The notes under the pieces are model-generated. The model was not told the DNA's origin and made no database searches. It worked only from the letters and a program-made list of their open reading frames with translations. Made by a program: the position numbers and the translations under genes. A stretch of DNA of 64,000 nucleotides from Marchantia polymorpha subsp. ruderalis (lineage: Eukaryota > Streptophyta > Marchantiopsida > Marchantiales > Marchantiaceae), in assembly GCA_037833965.1 (NCBI GenBank), contig AP031354.1, forward strand, positions 9,092,001 to 9,156,000. Reading direction: 5' to 3'. Each line of letters begins with the position of its first letter. Position 1 is the stretch's first letter. Positions 27,401-38,617 of the stretch are shown piece by piece.

Positions 27401-30400
27401 CGCTTGCTACCGTAAAAAACTTTGTACTAGCCCATTGCTCTGTGCTTATCATGGTTTTCTGATTCAAATTCCTTCTGCTTATTAGATGTTTATCAAGATG
27501 AACTTATCATTGATCGTGACTTGTGCAGGCACTTCGACGAAAACCTTTTCCAACAGATGTCCGAAGTGCATTTTGACACAGATGTCGCATCACTACCTCG
27601 CCCCCCTGATGTTAGCAACTACTTGGTGCCAGAGGTATGCTTCTGTTTTAAATACACTCAGTTGTCGGTTTAGTGTTGGAAATAACGAGCTACAATGGAG
27701 AGGACTTGCCATTTCCCTCGGACTGTCATATGAACAAGTGACTGTTGCCGTTTCTTTTATGAAGTTACTTTCATGTCATCTTAATTTCACTATGTCTCTG
27801 AATTTGTTAAATCTGACTCTGACTTGGCCATATTCCGAAGGTTTTTCAAGATGCAAGCTCAAATCACATGTTCAATTTTTTGCTAACGGGACTGATCATA
27901 ACAACCTTTCATGTTGAGGGATGCAGGAAGGTGCTTTTCCAGTCTTTAGTATGCCTAATGGGCCGAAAGAGTTTCCCGATGGAATGGCTAACGTGGAAGT
28001 GGAAGCCCGGTTAGATCAGGTAAACATAAGAAAGTCCTGTTTCAACTCACGGCACAATGATGTATAGTAAATTTCGAATCGAAATAGGTCGAGTTTTATC
28101 CAAAGTAAATCCATCTAGAGGAAACTGATCTGAGCTAGAATATTTTTTTCACTCAGATTTGTTTCCTTTTGATCTGTTCCAGTGGCCAGTCTTCGTGGGG
28201 AACATCTATGGTCGTTACTGTTTTTTGACTATTTTGATTTCAATTGCAGTTCATATAAATGTCGTTGCACGTGTAATCTGGACTGTAGTGGGCAAATAGG
28301 CAATCTATAAAGATGACACTTAGTACGATGGCAAGGGCAATACTGTCCTCAACTAGACTGCTTCCCTTGGTTCCCATACCCTCTCTTGCAGGTGCAGATG
28401 CGGGAAATACCCCTCTTCTACCTGCCTTTATCCCAGTGGAGACAGAGACTAACCTAGGCCATGTAAGGTACCATTGATCTTAGTTTGTTGGACCTCGTTA
28501 CCGTTCCATTGACAAGAGCAAATTTCGAACCAGTTCACAGATGAGCATGTTCACCAATGGAAACCTCGTCTTTATCAATCCTCAACTCACTTCTAACAGA
28601 CTCTGATCACACCAAGTGTTAGTATCAGGAGATGTGTTCCTCATTGAAGGGCCGTTATTGTGACACGTAGTGCTTATTTTTACAGAAGTATATCTACAGA
28701 AGTAAAGAATCCATCCTGTAAAACGGACAACCTACGCCTTTATGAGGAAAGGTTCCTTCAGTTCAATTGTAGCGTCCAGGGCATTTCCTTGGCCAATTTG
28801 GCATTTGTTTTTTTCTTTTAGGTGCGAATGTTCTACAGGGATTGTGTGCCAACGGTCGTCTATGTGCTTTTGTTGCAGGCATCGAACAATGTTGGACTTC
28901 CAAGGACGTTTCAAGGAGAGAACGAAGAGATGAGATTAGCGTTAGACCCAATAGTGCAGTTAGTGCAACCTCCTCCTCTATCGCATATTCTATCAGGAGG
29001 CCATGGTCCTCAACAAATTAACCTAGACCCACGACAAGAGGAGGTCGACGCGTATTCACACGCAGGAGCTGGAGATCACCAACATTACATACAACCAGCC
29101 CTTCCGAGGCCCATGACTGTTATGCACAAAACTTCAGCCCAGGGTTCATCACCAGCTAGAGAAGAAGGAGAAGTACCTGAGTCAGAGCTGGATCCAGATA
29201 CACGCAGGAGGCTTCTTATTTTGCAGCATGGGATGGACACTAATCACGCCAGAGAACCATTACTACTCGACGAACCACCTTTTCCGGTCAAACTACCGGG
29301 GGTTATTCCTTCCTACGCATCTCCCGGCGGTTGGCTGGGTGGTGAAGAAGAGATGAGTCCTCGAAGACCAACTCGCGCTTCACCTGAGCTGTTGCTTGAA
29401 CCAGAGTCTCCTTCCTTCGACAGCCAACAACGTCTCCAAGGACCTCCTGGTTTTACTCCTATTAACGACGGCCCTTATCTTGCCGATCGGTGTGGTCCAC
29501 GAGATCCAAGAAGGCGGCTCCCGGCAGAAGAGGTGAGAGCTTGGACAAGTTTGAGTTCTTCTCTTTAAGCTTGCTCCTGGAAAGTGTTGTTAACGTAGGT
29601 TTCGTGCTACTTTTCCCCAGCTCACATCCACTTTGTCTGCACGAGGTATTACGAAGCTGCTGTATGTTGCGGAGGTTTGATAAGACTGATAGAGGCGAGC
29701 TTTGTTCGTCTCTTTTCTATTAATCTGGTCTGCTTCTCGCCATATGCTCTGCGAACCAGGGAATTAATTTACCACTTGTGGTTTGCCTTTGATATCAGAT
29801 GTTCCTTCAAGATGATCGACAAGGGCCGGATGGATTCTCTTTAGAACATTCTTCTGTATCAGGTGATTCAAGGCGCCATGCACCAGTTTCATAAATGACT
29901 TGGATGAGTGTCATGTATTGCAGTCCTCATTTTGGTAGATGTGGCATCTGTCTCGAGGGATGCTTTTTAGGCTTACAAGCTGGCACTGAGCTTGCAGTGC
30001 AGACGTTGTAAAACACAGTTTCTCATTATAATGGTATTTGCTGTTATATGCGCAGATGAGGATGAGCAGTCATTGGGCAGGGGTTTATCAGATATGCCTG
30101 ACGTACAGTTACATTCAGGAAGAATGGCTCCTACCAATTTTGTCAATGTTTTGCAAGGGATCGCTCAACGGTGTAAAGCTATTGTAAGTAATCACAAGTT
30201 TTGACTTTCCGTATCTTGTATGCTCAAACTTGCGGAGAGTTTGTTCTCAAACCTAATTTGGATGGTTGCTACTATAAGTATTGCATTACAGAACTTGTTG
30301 GAGCATTTCTCTAGCTCGGAATTCCTCTAACGTATGGATTCTTATGTGAACTTGTTTTCTCTGTATTCTAGGTGGAGTATAAATCACTGTTGACTTCATC

Positions 30401-32707
30401 ATCAGCGCGATTACTCTTCACTGTGGAGGTATATATATCTACCTCAACAATTTAACCTTCCACAATATGGCACTGCTTGTGTATAGAATCTCTGATTCAG
30501 TATTAAGTCTCACATAATGGTTGAAACAATTTCACGGGTTTTGTTGTGACGGTCTGGCGCCTTTGAGGACTTACACAAATACATGTGCAGGTCCTATTCG
30601 CAGGGCAGAAGGTTGGTCAAGGTACTGGCAGGACGAAGAAGGAGGCCAAGATTCGAGCTGCCGAAGATGCCCTTCGGTTTCTAGCGAGTAAGAATTTTGC
30701 TCAAAGCCCTCTATGCCCCTGACTTAGAGAAGAAAAGCATGTAGACCCTACCCAATTCAGACAGAATTGGGTTGGGTTTAATGAGGACAGATATCTGTCA
30801 TTATTGATGCAATATGTAGTATGATGTCATTATGTCTTTTCTTAAAGTATTATGTGTCTACTTGATGCGCTTATGTGGCACTCCACATAAGCGCTTATGT
30901 GAACATATGTGGTTCTTTTATTCAGGTCCAGCTGGATGAACTAAGAAACGAGTATTTATCTTCTTTCAGGGCAATTTCCATCACAAGGTCTCCATCAGTC
31001 TGTGGGTGTAGCATCTAGGCCTGCAAATCATCCTTTTCTTGGGTCAGTAGAAGAAGGGGAACCGATGTTAGCCCGACAAAGCTCTAGGGATCCAAGGATC
31101 TCAGCAGGTCTGGGTCCAGGCATTATGGACTTGGAGTTAACCGTGCCCAGTACGTCGGGGCAGGTCAATTACGAATACTCACGAGCGGTGCCCAATTTTG
31201 TTGCAACTCTAAAAGATCGGGTAATCATTACGGACCAGTCATTCAACTGTCAGTCAGTTACAATGTCTCACTCTTACTTCGCTGCTTCGTATTATGCATT
31301 TCGAGGATTTATTACATGAGTCCTTTAGTTCCATAAACCTTGTCATCCGTTTTTGAAGCTAGGTGAAGTGGACATTTTCTCAGGCTTGTTGTGAAACCCA
31401 TGCCCCTCATGTTTAGCCGGAGCCCCTTATCACTAGGGAATATTCTCCTCTGTTGTCTCGATATGAAAATTTGACACTCCTGTTGCTAGTCACCCTCCTC
31501 AGGGCTCTGAAGTCTTAATCTCATATCTTCATTTTTCAGAGAGATACATCGTAATTGTGTCTTCTATTGCAAGACCAATATATGCATCTTTTGGGAGTAT
31601 GCTTCTAATACTTTCTTTGTCTTGCAGTGTACAGTACTTGGTGTAAATGTGAATTTTCAGGAACTTCCTTCGACAGTATCAGCTCTAAGAAAAGTATTTA
31701 CTTGCCAGGTTTGTGAACGCAAAGATGTTAAGACTCCTTTGAGGATTGTTGATCCCAGAAAATGATCTGATTGTGGCATAACATATAGCTCCAGCGTCAC
31801 TGGTAACTGGGAGTTTTATTTGGAGTCAAGAGGTTGAAACTGAAAGTATCCATATTAAAGTCGTGGTGTGAACTCTTCGAAGGAAAAAGAACCATGTGTA
31901 TTATAAGCTTGCATAGGAGTAAACTAGACGTGGCAGACTAGCAAATGTGTTGTAGCATACATGTGAAGACTTGGTTTGTGGGATCTTTTACAACTCATAG
32001 ATTTCAAGCTTTGTCACTCAATCAATCGTGTCTGTGACAGGTGGAGGTTGGTGGACAGGTAATGGGTAAAGGTAGTGGCATAACTTGGGATGCAGCCAAG
32101 CAATATGTAAGCTATCTTCTCGCCTATTCTCTTTCAAACTATATTACAGATGAACTTGGTGCATTGTTTCTGTAGCTCTTCGAAGTTCATGTCACATGTT
32201 CAATATGAGATTCTATTGTGAAGCTGATCCCTCCTCACCTCTTATACTGTCAAGCAAGCTGTCTTTGATGTGTACTCATACCGAAATACTAATCGAACCT
32301 AACGAAGGGGATGACTAATTTGTCCATGACTAATTTAAAAGGGGATGACTAATTTGTCCAATCTGTTTCTAGGCTGCGGAGGAGGCTTTGAGAAATTTGA
32401 AGCAAGGAAAGCGAGCGAACAACACCCCACGGTAAGGTTTTTCATCTTGTTGATCAAATCACAGAGATGCAAAACTACGCAAAGACATACTCAACTCTGG
32501 GTTCAAGTGAAAACGTTGCACGATGAGTGACAGGTTGATTTTATGTAAACTCAGGTGCATCTCAACTACAGGAATGGAACTGACAGTTGTCTACGTTGAT
32601 ACAGATCACCGCCTATTGGAGCAAAGCGAATTAGGATTGGACTCCCCTCTTCACCAGGTAGAGGCAGAGGGAGGTTATCTCCACGAAGGAGACCACCGAT
32701 GCCCTGA
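24404..32707 (+). CDS. CPL1: CPL1-type RNA polymerase II CTD phosphatase with two dsRNA-binding domains
   Basis: Seventeen exons join in frame to 986 residues: 24404-24682, 25345-25827, 26209-26419, 26987-27144, 27280-27350, 27529-27634, 27927-28019, 28879-29532, 29799-29862, 30056-30183, 30372-30428, 30591-30687, 30970-31220, 31628-31708, 32041-32106, 32373-32431, 32605-32707. Plant CPL1/FIERY2 dephosphorylates the polymerase II CTD and acts in stress signalling, splicing and miRNA processing. The phosphatase signature DLDET is at about 149-153 ([12 protein letters not shown]), and the later [12 protein letters not shown] supplies the second acidic motif. Conserved [14 protein letters not shown] sits in the middle. 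dsRBD1 (about 730-800) ends in [20 protein letters not shown]; dsRBD2 (about 893-955) has [20 protein letters not shown]. The tail [16 protein letters not shown] is a likely nuclear localisation signal. There is no BRCT domain, as expected for CPL1/CPL2. Length is close to the Arabidopsis protein. No defects were seen. Confidence 0.93.
28392..28462 (+). other. Candidate cassette (poison) exon in CPL1 intron 7
   Basis: Within the unusually long intron 28020-28878, a 71-base segment is preceded by a pyrimidine-rich CTCTCTTGCAG acceptor and followed by GTAAGG, a good donor. The flanking exons are phase 0, and 71 is not a multiple of three. Included, it would place a TAG in frame after 21 codons and disrupt the rest. 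It could be a nonsense-decay switch or a chance pair of splice sites. Confidence 0.3.
30750..30894. repeat. Two perfect inverted repeats in a CPL1 intron
   Basis: In the intron between dsRBD1 and the next exon (30688-30969), ACCCAATTC at 30750-30758 pairs with 30764-30772 across 5 bases. Farther on, GCGCTTATGTGG at 30867-30878 pairs perfectly with 30883-30894 across CACT. The second stem is 12 bp with three G/C pairs at its base. Neither overlaps a splice site. Both would form stable hairpins in the pre-mRNA. Confidence 0.85.
32307..32360 (+). repeat. Tandem duplication of a branch-point-like 20-mer before a CPL1 acceptor
   Basis: GGGGATGACTAATTTGTCCA occurs at 32307-32326 and again at 32341-32360. 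A third TGACTAATTT core lies between them at about 32327. The second copy ends 12 bases before the AG acceptor at 32371-32372. TGACTAAT fits the loose plant branch-point consensus, so this intron may offer several branch sites. Confidence 0.8.
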
Positions 32708-34507
32708 CTTAGAAGCTTAGTGTAGGTTGTTTTGTAAAGCTCATAGAGTAGAGCCGCTTGGGGCAATCTTCGAGCTACAATTCTTTGACTTAGGTAAACC
32801 GTTGGCTGTTTGTGAGGATTTAGTACGTACATTATTGATTCATCAACATTGGGATTTTTTCTTCTAGTTTTTTTCTTGCTGCCAAAAGCAAGAACGTGAA
32901 AGCACTAAGCCTAGCTAACGAAGGGCTCGAAGGATAGGTGTAGGACAGTATGAGAACTCACGAGGAGGAAGAGCAGAAATTTTCCATCTGTTACGATGTG
33001 GCCTCTGGAAGCTATATTCTCTTGATGCAGTTACTTGAGCTTCTTTTGCTGAGTAAGTTAATGCCTCCATGGGCTGATGCAACATTTTGCTCAATTATGT
33101 ACACTCTAACCCCTCCCTGCATGGGCTCTTTTTGAAATCAATGATGCATGTGAGGAAAGAATCTCCCGTGACCTTCAGTCTCCAAAAAGGGGCTTCGTCC
33201 TTTTGTGTGCATTTGATCTTGTTGGTGATATATAATCATGGACCGACAGGAATTGAGACAAAAGGTAGTTCAACGAATTTTGGATTCTCATATCCTTCAA
33301 TTTGTAGTTGCCCGTGACGGAAGAGCACGGATTTATACAAGCCTGCCGTTCGGACTGTACCACAGCTCGTTTAGGTGCTTCGGCATTCGGCTACTTAGGT
33401 GTATTGATTTGTTCCTTGACCTTAGAACCAAAGGTTTCACCACTTGAAGTAAAACCTTTACAAAGATTTATGGTAGAACACGTGAAGGCAAAAGCATCAG
33501 TCCCCAAGCCACGTGTATTGTTTCTGATTACAAATTTCACTTCCTCATCCGAAGGCAACGAACTCATCGAGATTTCGATATTCCTGTCACTTAACCTCCT
33601 AGTTTGCCTCCACGTGTTCTACCATAAATCGCAGAGAAACTGTCATATTAACTGGAGCATGCAACACTGCCCTAAGGTGGCATCATGTGTTGGATTATTA
33701 TGTGATTATTTTTTCAGGGTTGGCGGTAAGATTCCTCTTTTATTTATCATCACAAATTTTTTTAAGTGGAACAACGTGGGACTTCAACTAGAAAAACATC
33801 TGGTTCTTTTTCTCATGGTGCATGCAAAGAAGCTCCTCTATGTAGGGAGGCCCAAATCACAAGAAAATGTTATCAAAGAAATAATAAGAAAGAAAGAGTG
33901 AAACGTACGATTCTTTGTAATTTTTCCTCTAATATTCCAGTTTTCAAAGTTTATCGATAAGGTAAAAAGTACTTATTTTAAGAAGCGTGGAATGTATGAT
34001 ACCAATGTTAGTATGGGAAAGGGTTTAGGGTGCGAAAGTCCAACAACAATAAAAGTAGAAGAAAATGATATTCAGAAAAATAACGGACAGCGATTTTCAA
34101 GCTGTTCCCGTCCGAACGAGGAGCCTGACATACACATCGGGTCAAAGGTTGTGAACAGGAGTTAACTCCTGGAGCTAGTGAAACTCGAGTAATTTCAATA
34201 AACCCAGGAGCCAATGAATTCCTCCGAGATGCTCGCGGAGGGCTCCCGTCGGGAGAAGGACGGGAGTGACGGGAAGCGGCGGCACTCCCGGCGGGAGTGG
34301 GAGCGGGAGTGCCATCCATGCAGGGCCTTGGCTGGGGGTGGGGTTTTGTTGTCTCTACAGATCCATTGGCCTGGCAGGCAGCCTTGGCTATGGTGCCCGA
34401 GGACAGTCCGTTGGTACAGCTCTAGAAACTCTGCTCGTCGACGGGCTTTCGTTTCTTCGTCGTTCTCCTCGCCCCTGTCCTCCGAATTGCGCTGAGGACG
34501 GACCGAT
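32708..34507. other. Intergenic: CPL1 3' region and CPP1 upstream region
   Basis: The left part should contain the CPL1 3' UTR. Plus-strand open frames at 33308-33901 (starting at TTG) and 33766-33960 overlap each other and match nothing I know. The right part, 34200-34507, is GC-rich and carries repeated CGGGAG words at about 34244-34313 that approach a G-quadruplex pattern. A TTTAGGG (telo-box core) lies at 34024-34030. These are upstream of the CPP1 start. No further gene is supported. Confidence 0.45.
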
Positions 34508-36642
34508 ATGACATCCGCAACAGCAGCAGCGGGCTGCGCAGCCATGGCAATGGCTGCATCTCCATGCTCCAAGCCTGCAATGGCGTTTTCCAGCACGCGG
34601 GCGATTCCTTCCGTCTCAGGACTTGTGAGTAGAATTCTCCGAGGTCTCAATTGATTGAATTTCTCGGCGTCTGGTGGCTACGGCAGGCGGGGCAGTGGAA
34701 TTTGTTGTAGAGTGCACTGCATGTCGTAGCTTGGGGAGGGTACGGGATAAACCCTCCATACTGGTGTGACCTATACCCCCATTGGGTGTTACTATGGGCT
34801 GAATCTCGCTGAGAATGCTAAAGTTCATATCTCCATCTTCGTGGGGTTTTTTCGCTGGCCAAAATTTTTACCAGCGGTCGGGTGTCTTCTCTCTCCCCAT
34901 CACCCCGTGTGAAGTTGCAGTCTTGTAAATGCCGATGTTCTTTTACACATCGTCGGGAGGTGCTGTCTCGTTCGAAATTACATGTTTGTCGTTGGATGGG
35001 AATTCTAGGAGTGGGTAGTATGTCTTGTTTCCGGAAGGACGATTCTCAGGAATTTTCTTTTTCATTCTCCTGTTCTCTTACAGCAATAGTTGTCTGAAGC
35101 ATTGCGTTTGACCTCTTCCTTGTCGGAGGAAGATAAATTGCCTAGCAGTCGATGTTGGCACCGATTGAAGGAAACCGAACTCTGTCTGGTATTCTGGCTG
35201 TCCTTTCAAAGAGGATGCGTCAAATGTAACTGTGAAAAGTGTTCCCACATAGAATAAGATGCAGAGACCAGTCTCAATGTCATTGTGGTCAATCCTTTTA
35301 CTTTCTTAAATCCTGACTGAGAAACTTTGACTGGATGCAGGGAACTGGCAGTCTAATTTTGAATCAACATAGGAGGGCGTCTCATGAACAATTCAAGTAC
35401 CTTGTGACCCGTACTACCTTCAATCGAAGAAGTTCACAGCTGCCGAGATTATGTGTCAAAGCTATGGATGCTTCCGTTGCTGGCGGAGACATGAGTGAGG
35501 AATATGGTACGTTTATGATCCCCAGCAATCTATCGATTAGCGAGAGGGTTGAGGTAGCACCCCTGCTCTTTGTCACTGTCGGTATCACTGTCGTCATTGT
35601 GTATTTCGCTCGTGCTGTATAGATTAATTAACCAACTGCACCTTCAGGTCCCCCTCAGGAATTTCCAAGAATTAACGTCAGGGATCCCTTTAAGAGGCTG
35701 GGAGTAAGTCGCGATGCATCAGAAGAAGAAATTCGGGAGGCTAGGAATTATCTGACAAGTCAGTATGGAGGGCATGAGAAAAGCAGGGAGTCGATTGAAG
35801 CTGCTTATGATAAAATTATCATGGACAGTTTCCGGGACAGGAGGAAGACCAAAATTAACCTCAAAACTAGCCTGAAGAAGAAACTGGCGGAATCACCTCC
35901 ATGGGTCAGGGCATTTACAAACAGGGTGGAGGTCCCAGCGTCACAGGTTATCCTGCAAAGATTTGCTTTGTTTTTCCTACTCGGAGTATGGAGTGTCATG
36001 AACCCTGCTGACGGAGGTCCTGCTTTCCAAGTGCGTACAACCATTATTCTCCATATTTCTTTTATTTATCTGCATGATTTATTACATGCAGATGCAAGTG
36101 CAGAATTACCTGAACTTTTTATGTACAGCTGAAAACCATGAAGGTTTGATGCTATTGGGTCCTAACTTATCACCTGGATGATGTTGAACAGGTCGCGGTA
36201 TCTCTTGCTGCTTGCATTTACTTCCTCAATGACAGATTGAAGAGTCTTGGGAGGGCTTTTCTGATTGGGTACGGTCTAAATTCTATCTTTTATCCCTATG
36301 AGTTTATATATACTGTTATTCAAGCTGCCGGTTGTCATTAACCAGCTGGTCCTTTCACGTACGCCTCATTTACGATTTATGCTCAAGTTTCATCACAGTG
36401 TGAGGGAACGGGTCTGCTCGGGTTATTTTGTTTGAAGCCTTCATCATTTACATATATCCAGGTTGTAACACCCAAAGCTTAATTTTTCCAGGTTTGGTGC
36501 GTTGATAATTGGATGGATCAGTGGTTCCTTCCTCGTACCCGTGGTATCGAGTTATATCCTACCCACGTCTTGGAGTCTGGAGCTCAGTACCGCACTGTTT
36601 TCCTACGTCTTCTTGTGGGTAGCCTGCACATTTTTGAAATAG
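34508..36642 (+). CDS. CPP1: CPP1/CDF1-type J-like plastid membrane protein (chaperone-like protein of POR)
   Basis: Five exons (34508-34624, 35341-35506, 35648-36030, 36192-36268, 36492-36642) join in frame to 297 residues. In Arabidopsis the family member CPP1 stabilises protochlorophyllide oxidoreductase and so supports chlorophyll synthesis; it sits in plastid membranes. The N-terminal part is rich in Ala and Ser, as in a transit peptide. A J-like segment starts at about residue 105 ([20 protein letters not shown]) but lacks the HPD tripeptide of true DnaJ proteins, as is normal for this family. Hydrophobic segments follow at about 195-215, 223-236, 250-268 and 281-297, ending directly at the stop. 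The best alternative is the close DUF3353 paralogue of CPP1, which sequence alone does not separate. Gene structure is intact, with consensus splice sites. Confidence 0.87.
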
Positions 36643-37409
36643 ATTTAAGTGGATTAGCCACGAGAAACAGCCTATATAGAGCCCAATTTTTTTCCGGCAC
36701 CTCCAGTAGTTTCCTAAGTGATTCAAGTTTGGTCCCAGGGAGTGTTATGGTTTTGTGATACATATAAAGATAAGAGTGCCCAAATTGTGGAAAGCTTTTG
36801 TCACCACCTCATGGCGGTCGTTTGAAAAATGTCAAATTATTTAAACTATTTGCGTCATGCTTTCAAGTGGAACCTCTCGATGAGGAACTCCTTGTGGACA
36901 TTCTTACTCCTTGCATGTACGTGTATCGGTTGCAATCACATATGCTTTTTTGCAATGCCGAAACTTTGAATAAATACATCAATAGCAGTGCGCTGGATTC
37001 TACCAGACAGGCACAGTCGATGCTGCTGAACTAGGCAACGTTCTTCGTTCGATTCTAGTAAGGAAAAGGGGAATGGATCTAGGGTCAATCGCCACTAATG
37101 GATCCTTCGCCTGGGACGAGCACTTTACACTATTCCAGCAATTATCCTTCACATTCAGACGTGGAAATCTCTATGAAGAGCCATGAAGCACTTGTGGAGG
37201 GCACAAGTCGTGGATTAACCAGACTGCACAAACTACAGTCGAATCCATGTGACCAGGCGAGACGGTTAGAACCACGTTGCAGTTATTAATGAATGCTAGC
37301 AGAGCTAGCGTAGCCTCGAACAAAGTCGGAGGTGGAGAGTGTATGTCAGCAACTACGGCGCTGCCTATAACCAACCATGTGCGAATCAGCTGGACGCAGT
37401 AGCTAGAAA

Positions 37410-37440
37410 CCTCGACGGTCATGGACCATGACCGTCGAGG
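37410..37440. repeat. 31-base near-perfect palindrome (15-bp arms, 1-nt centre)
   Basis: CCTCGACGGTCATGG at 37410-37424 is followed by a single A and its exact reverse complement at 37426-37440. A shorter inverted repeat (ACCATG, three bases, CATGGT) follows directly at 37441-37455 and reuses the same ACCATGA word. The site lies about 1.15 kb upstream of the PHO1 start and 770 bases after the CPP1 stop. Confidence 0.92.
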
Positions 37441-38420
37441 ACCATGACTCATGGTTCCGTATATCGCCGAAGCACAGGAGCATACTGTAAAGTTCAGGGA
37501 TCGTGCAGTACAGTAACATTAAGAGAATGAAAATCCGTTTCAGTAATTCTATCAAATTTTGTTTATTGAAGATTTATTTTATTAACACGTGTCAAGTCGA
37601 GGGTAAGGAACGAACAGGGACGGAGAAGTTTAAATGAAGACCGCCTTCAACAGAGTCATGCTCGTTTCCGTCAAAATCAGAACCGCAGTTTCTGCCGTTA
37701 TTAGACGCTCATGGGATCTCAATCTGTCAACATCATTCCGCGCCCCAACGTTCATCTCGAGCACGCGCGTCTAGAACCGGGTTTTTCGGGATCTCTCTTA
37801 GCGTCCAACTGCAGGATCGCATTTTTCAATGAGACTTTTGCTCATTTGCTCGGAGCGGAATCGAATTCTTCGTTTCCTTGCCTCAAGAATCGGGGTCGAG
37901 CTTTCGGCCCGAGAGGTAGTTTCAGGGTTCGTGGAAAGGGTCTTGAACTTCGGCAATCTCCTTCCCGCCTTGGATTTTCTTGAGACAGAGCGTTTTCGGG
38001 TGGTTCACTGCAGCATCTCGATTTGTTTTTAAAATCTGTGTTTATGTGGTGATTTGAGTACGTCTTTGGCATTGGCATGAGAGTATATGCTTCCTCGATC
38101 GACATTACGACTGGTTTTCGGTGACTTTCTGTTTTTGGGTGCCGAAGGTTTTTGTGATTTTTTTTTCTGTTTTTGTATATATGCTTCTTGCGAGTTCTCA
38201 TTGATGTGGGCTGGAGGCTTTTTATCGAGTCTGTTTTGCGTTTCTATGGTGTACCATTCCCGTGACTGTCACGACAGTTATGAATTTTTTCAGAAAAAAC
38301 TCAGTGAAGTCTTGAACTTTATCCTCTGTTCTTTGCCGCTGCAATTTTCTGGGTCTTCAGCAAAAGCCTTTCCAACCTCGATAAGAAGTGCCCGTGGTTC
38401 TGAAGGAATATTGCCTTGAG

Positions 38421-38519
38421 ATGTGCCAACAAGTTGTTATCGAGTTTTCAGTTGTCCTTACACCATCCGCAAAAGGAGAAATGAGAAATGGTTCTTCAGA
38501 TTTATTAAGTCACAAGTGA
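38421..38519 (+). promoter_or_regulatory. Upstream ORF of 32 codons in the PHO1 leader
   Basis: ATG at 38421 opens a frame that ends with TGA at 38517-38519, 73 bases before the PHO1 start codon. It is in a region likely to be leader. Arabidopsis PHO1 translation is known to be limited by an upstream ORF, so the arrangement is relevant. I cannot tell whether this peptide is conserved or whether the leader is spliced here. Confidence 0.5.
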
Positions 38520-38551
38520 AGGTCGTTCAATTTGGGAACTTGAGAGTGTTG

Positions 38552-38617
38552 ATGTGCATCAACCGATGTGCGAGACAGAAGAGCTTTGAGTTATGGTTAA
38601 GTTTGCGAAGCAGTTAG
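38552..38617 (+). promoter_or_regulatory. Upstream ORF overlapping the PHO1 start codon
   Basis: ATG at 38552 opens a 21-codon frame ([20 protein letters not shown] and one more residue) that stops at 38615-38617, past the PHO1 ATG at 38593 and in a different frame. Ribosomes that start here would miss the main start. It follows another upstream ORF by 32 bases. Overlapping upstream ORFs usually repress translation strongly. The effect depends on the leader being unspliced at this point. Confidence 0.5.

Larger units (their letters stand above)
36643..38592 (+). promoter_or_regulatory. PHO1 upstream region and probable leader
   Basis: The first few hundred bases are the CPP1 3' flank. The region then carries a 31-base perfect palindrome (37410-37440). 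A GTATATGC at 38083-38090 fits the P1BS phosphate-response consensus GNATATNC. Pyrimidine-rich sequence from about 38100 looks like a 5' UTR, and several upstream ATGs precede the PHO1 start. The transcription start and any leader intron are unknown. One P1BS match in 1-2 kb is not far above chance, so it is only suggestive. Confidence 0.5.

Noticed and set aside
33308..33901. 197-codon plus-strand frame downstream of CPL1
   Set aside because: It opens at TTG, not ATG, has no recognised domain, and overlaps another frame at its end. It may be CPL1 3' UTR or repeat debris.
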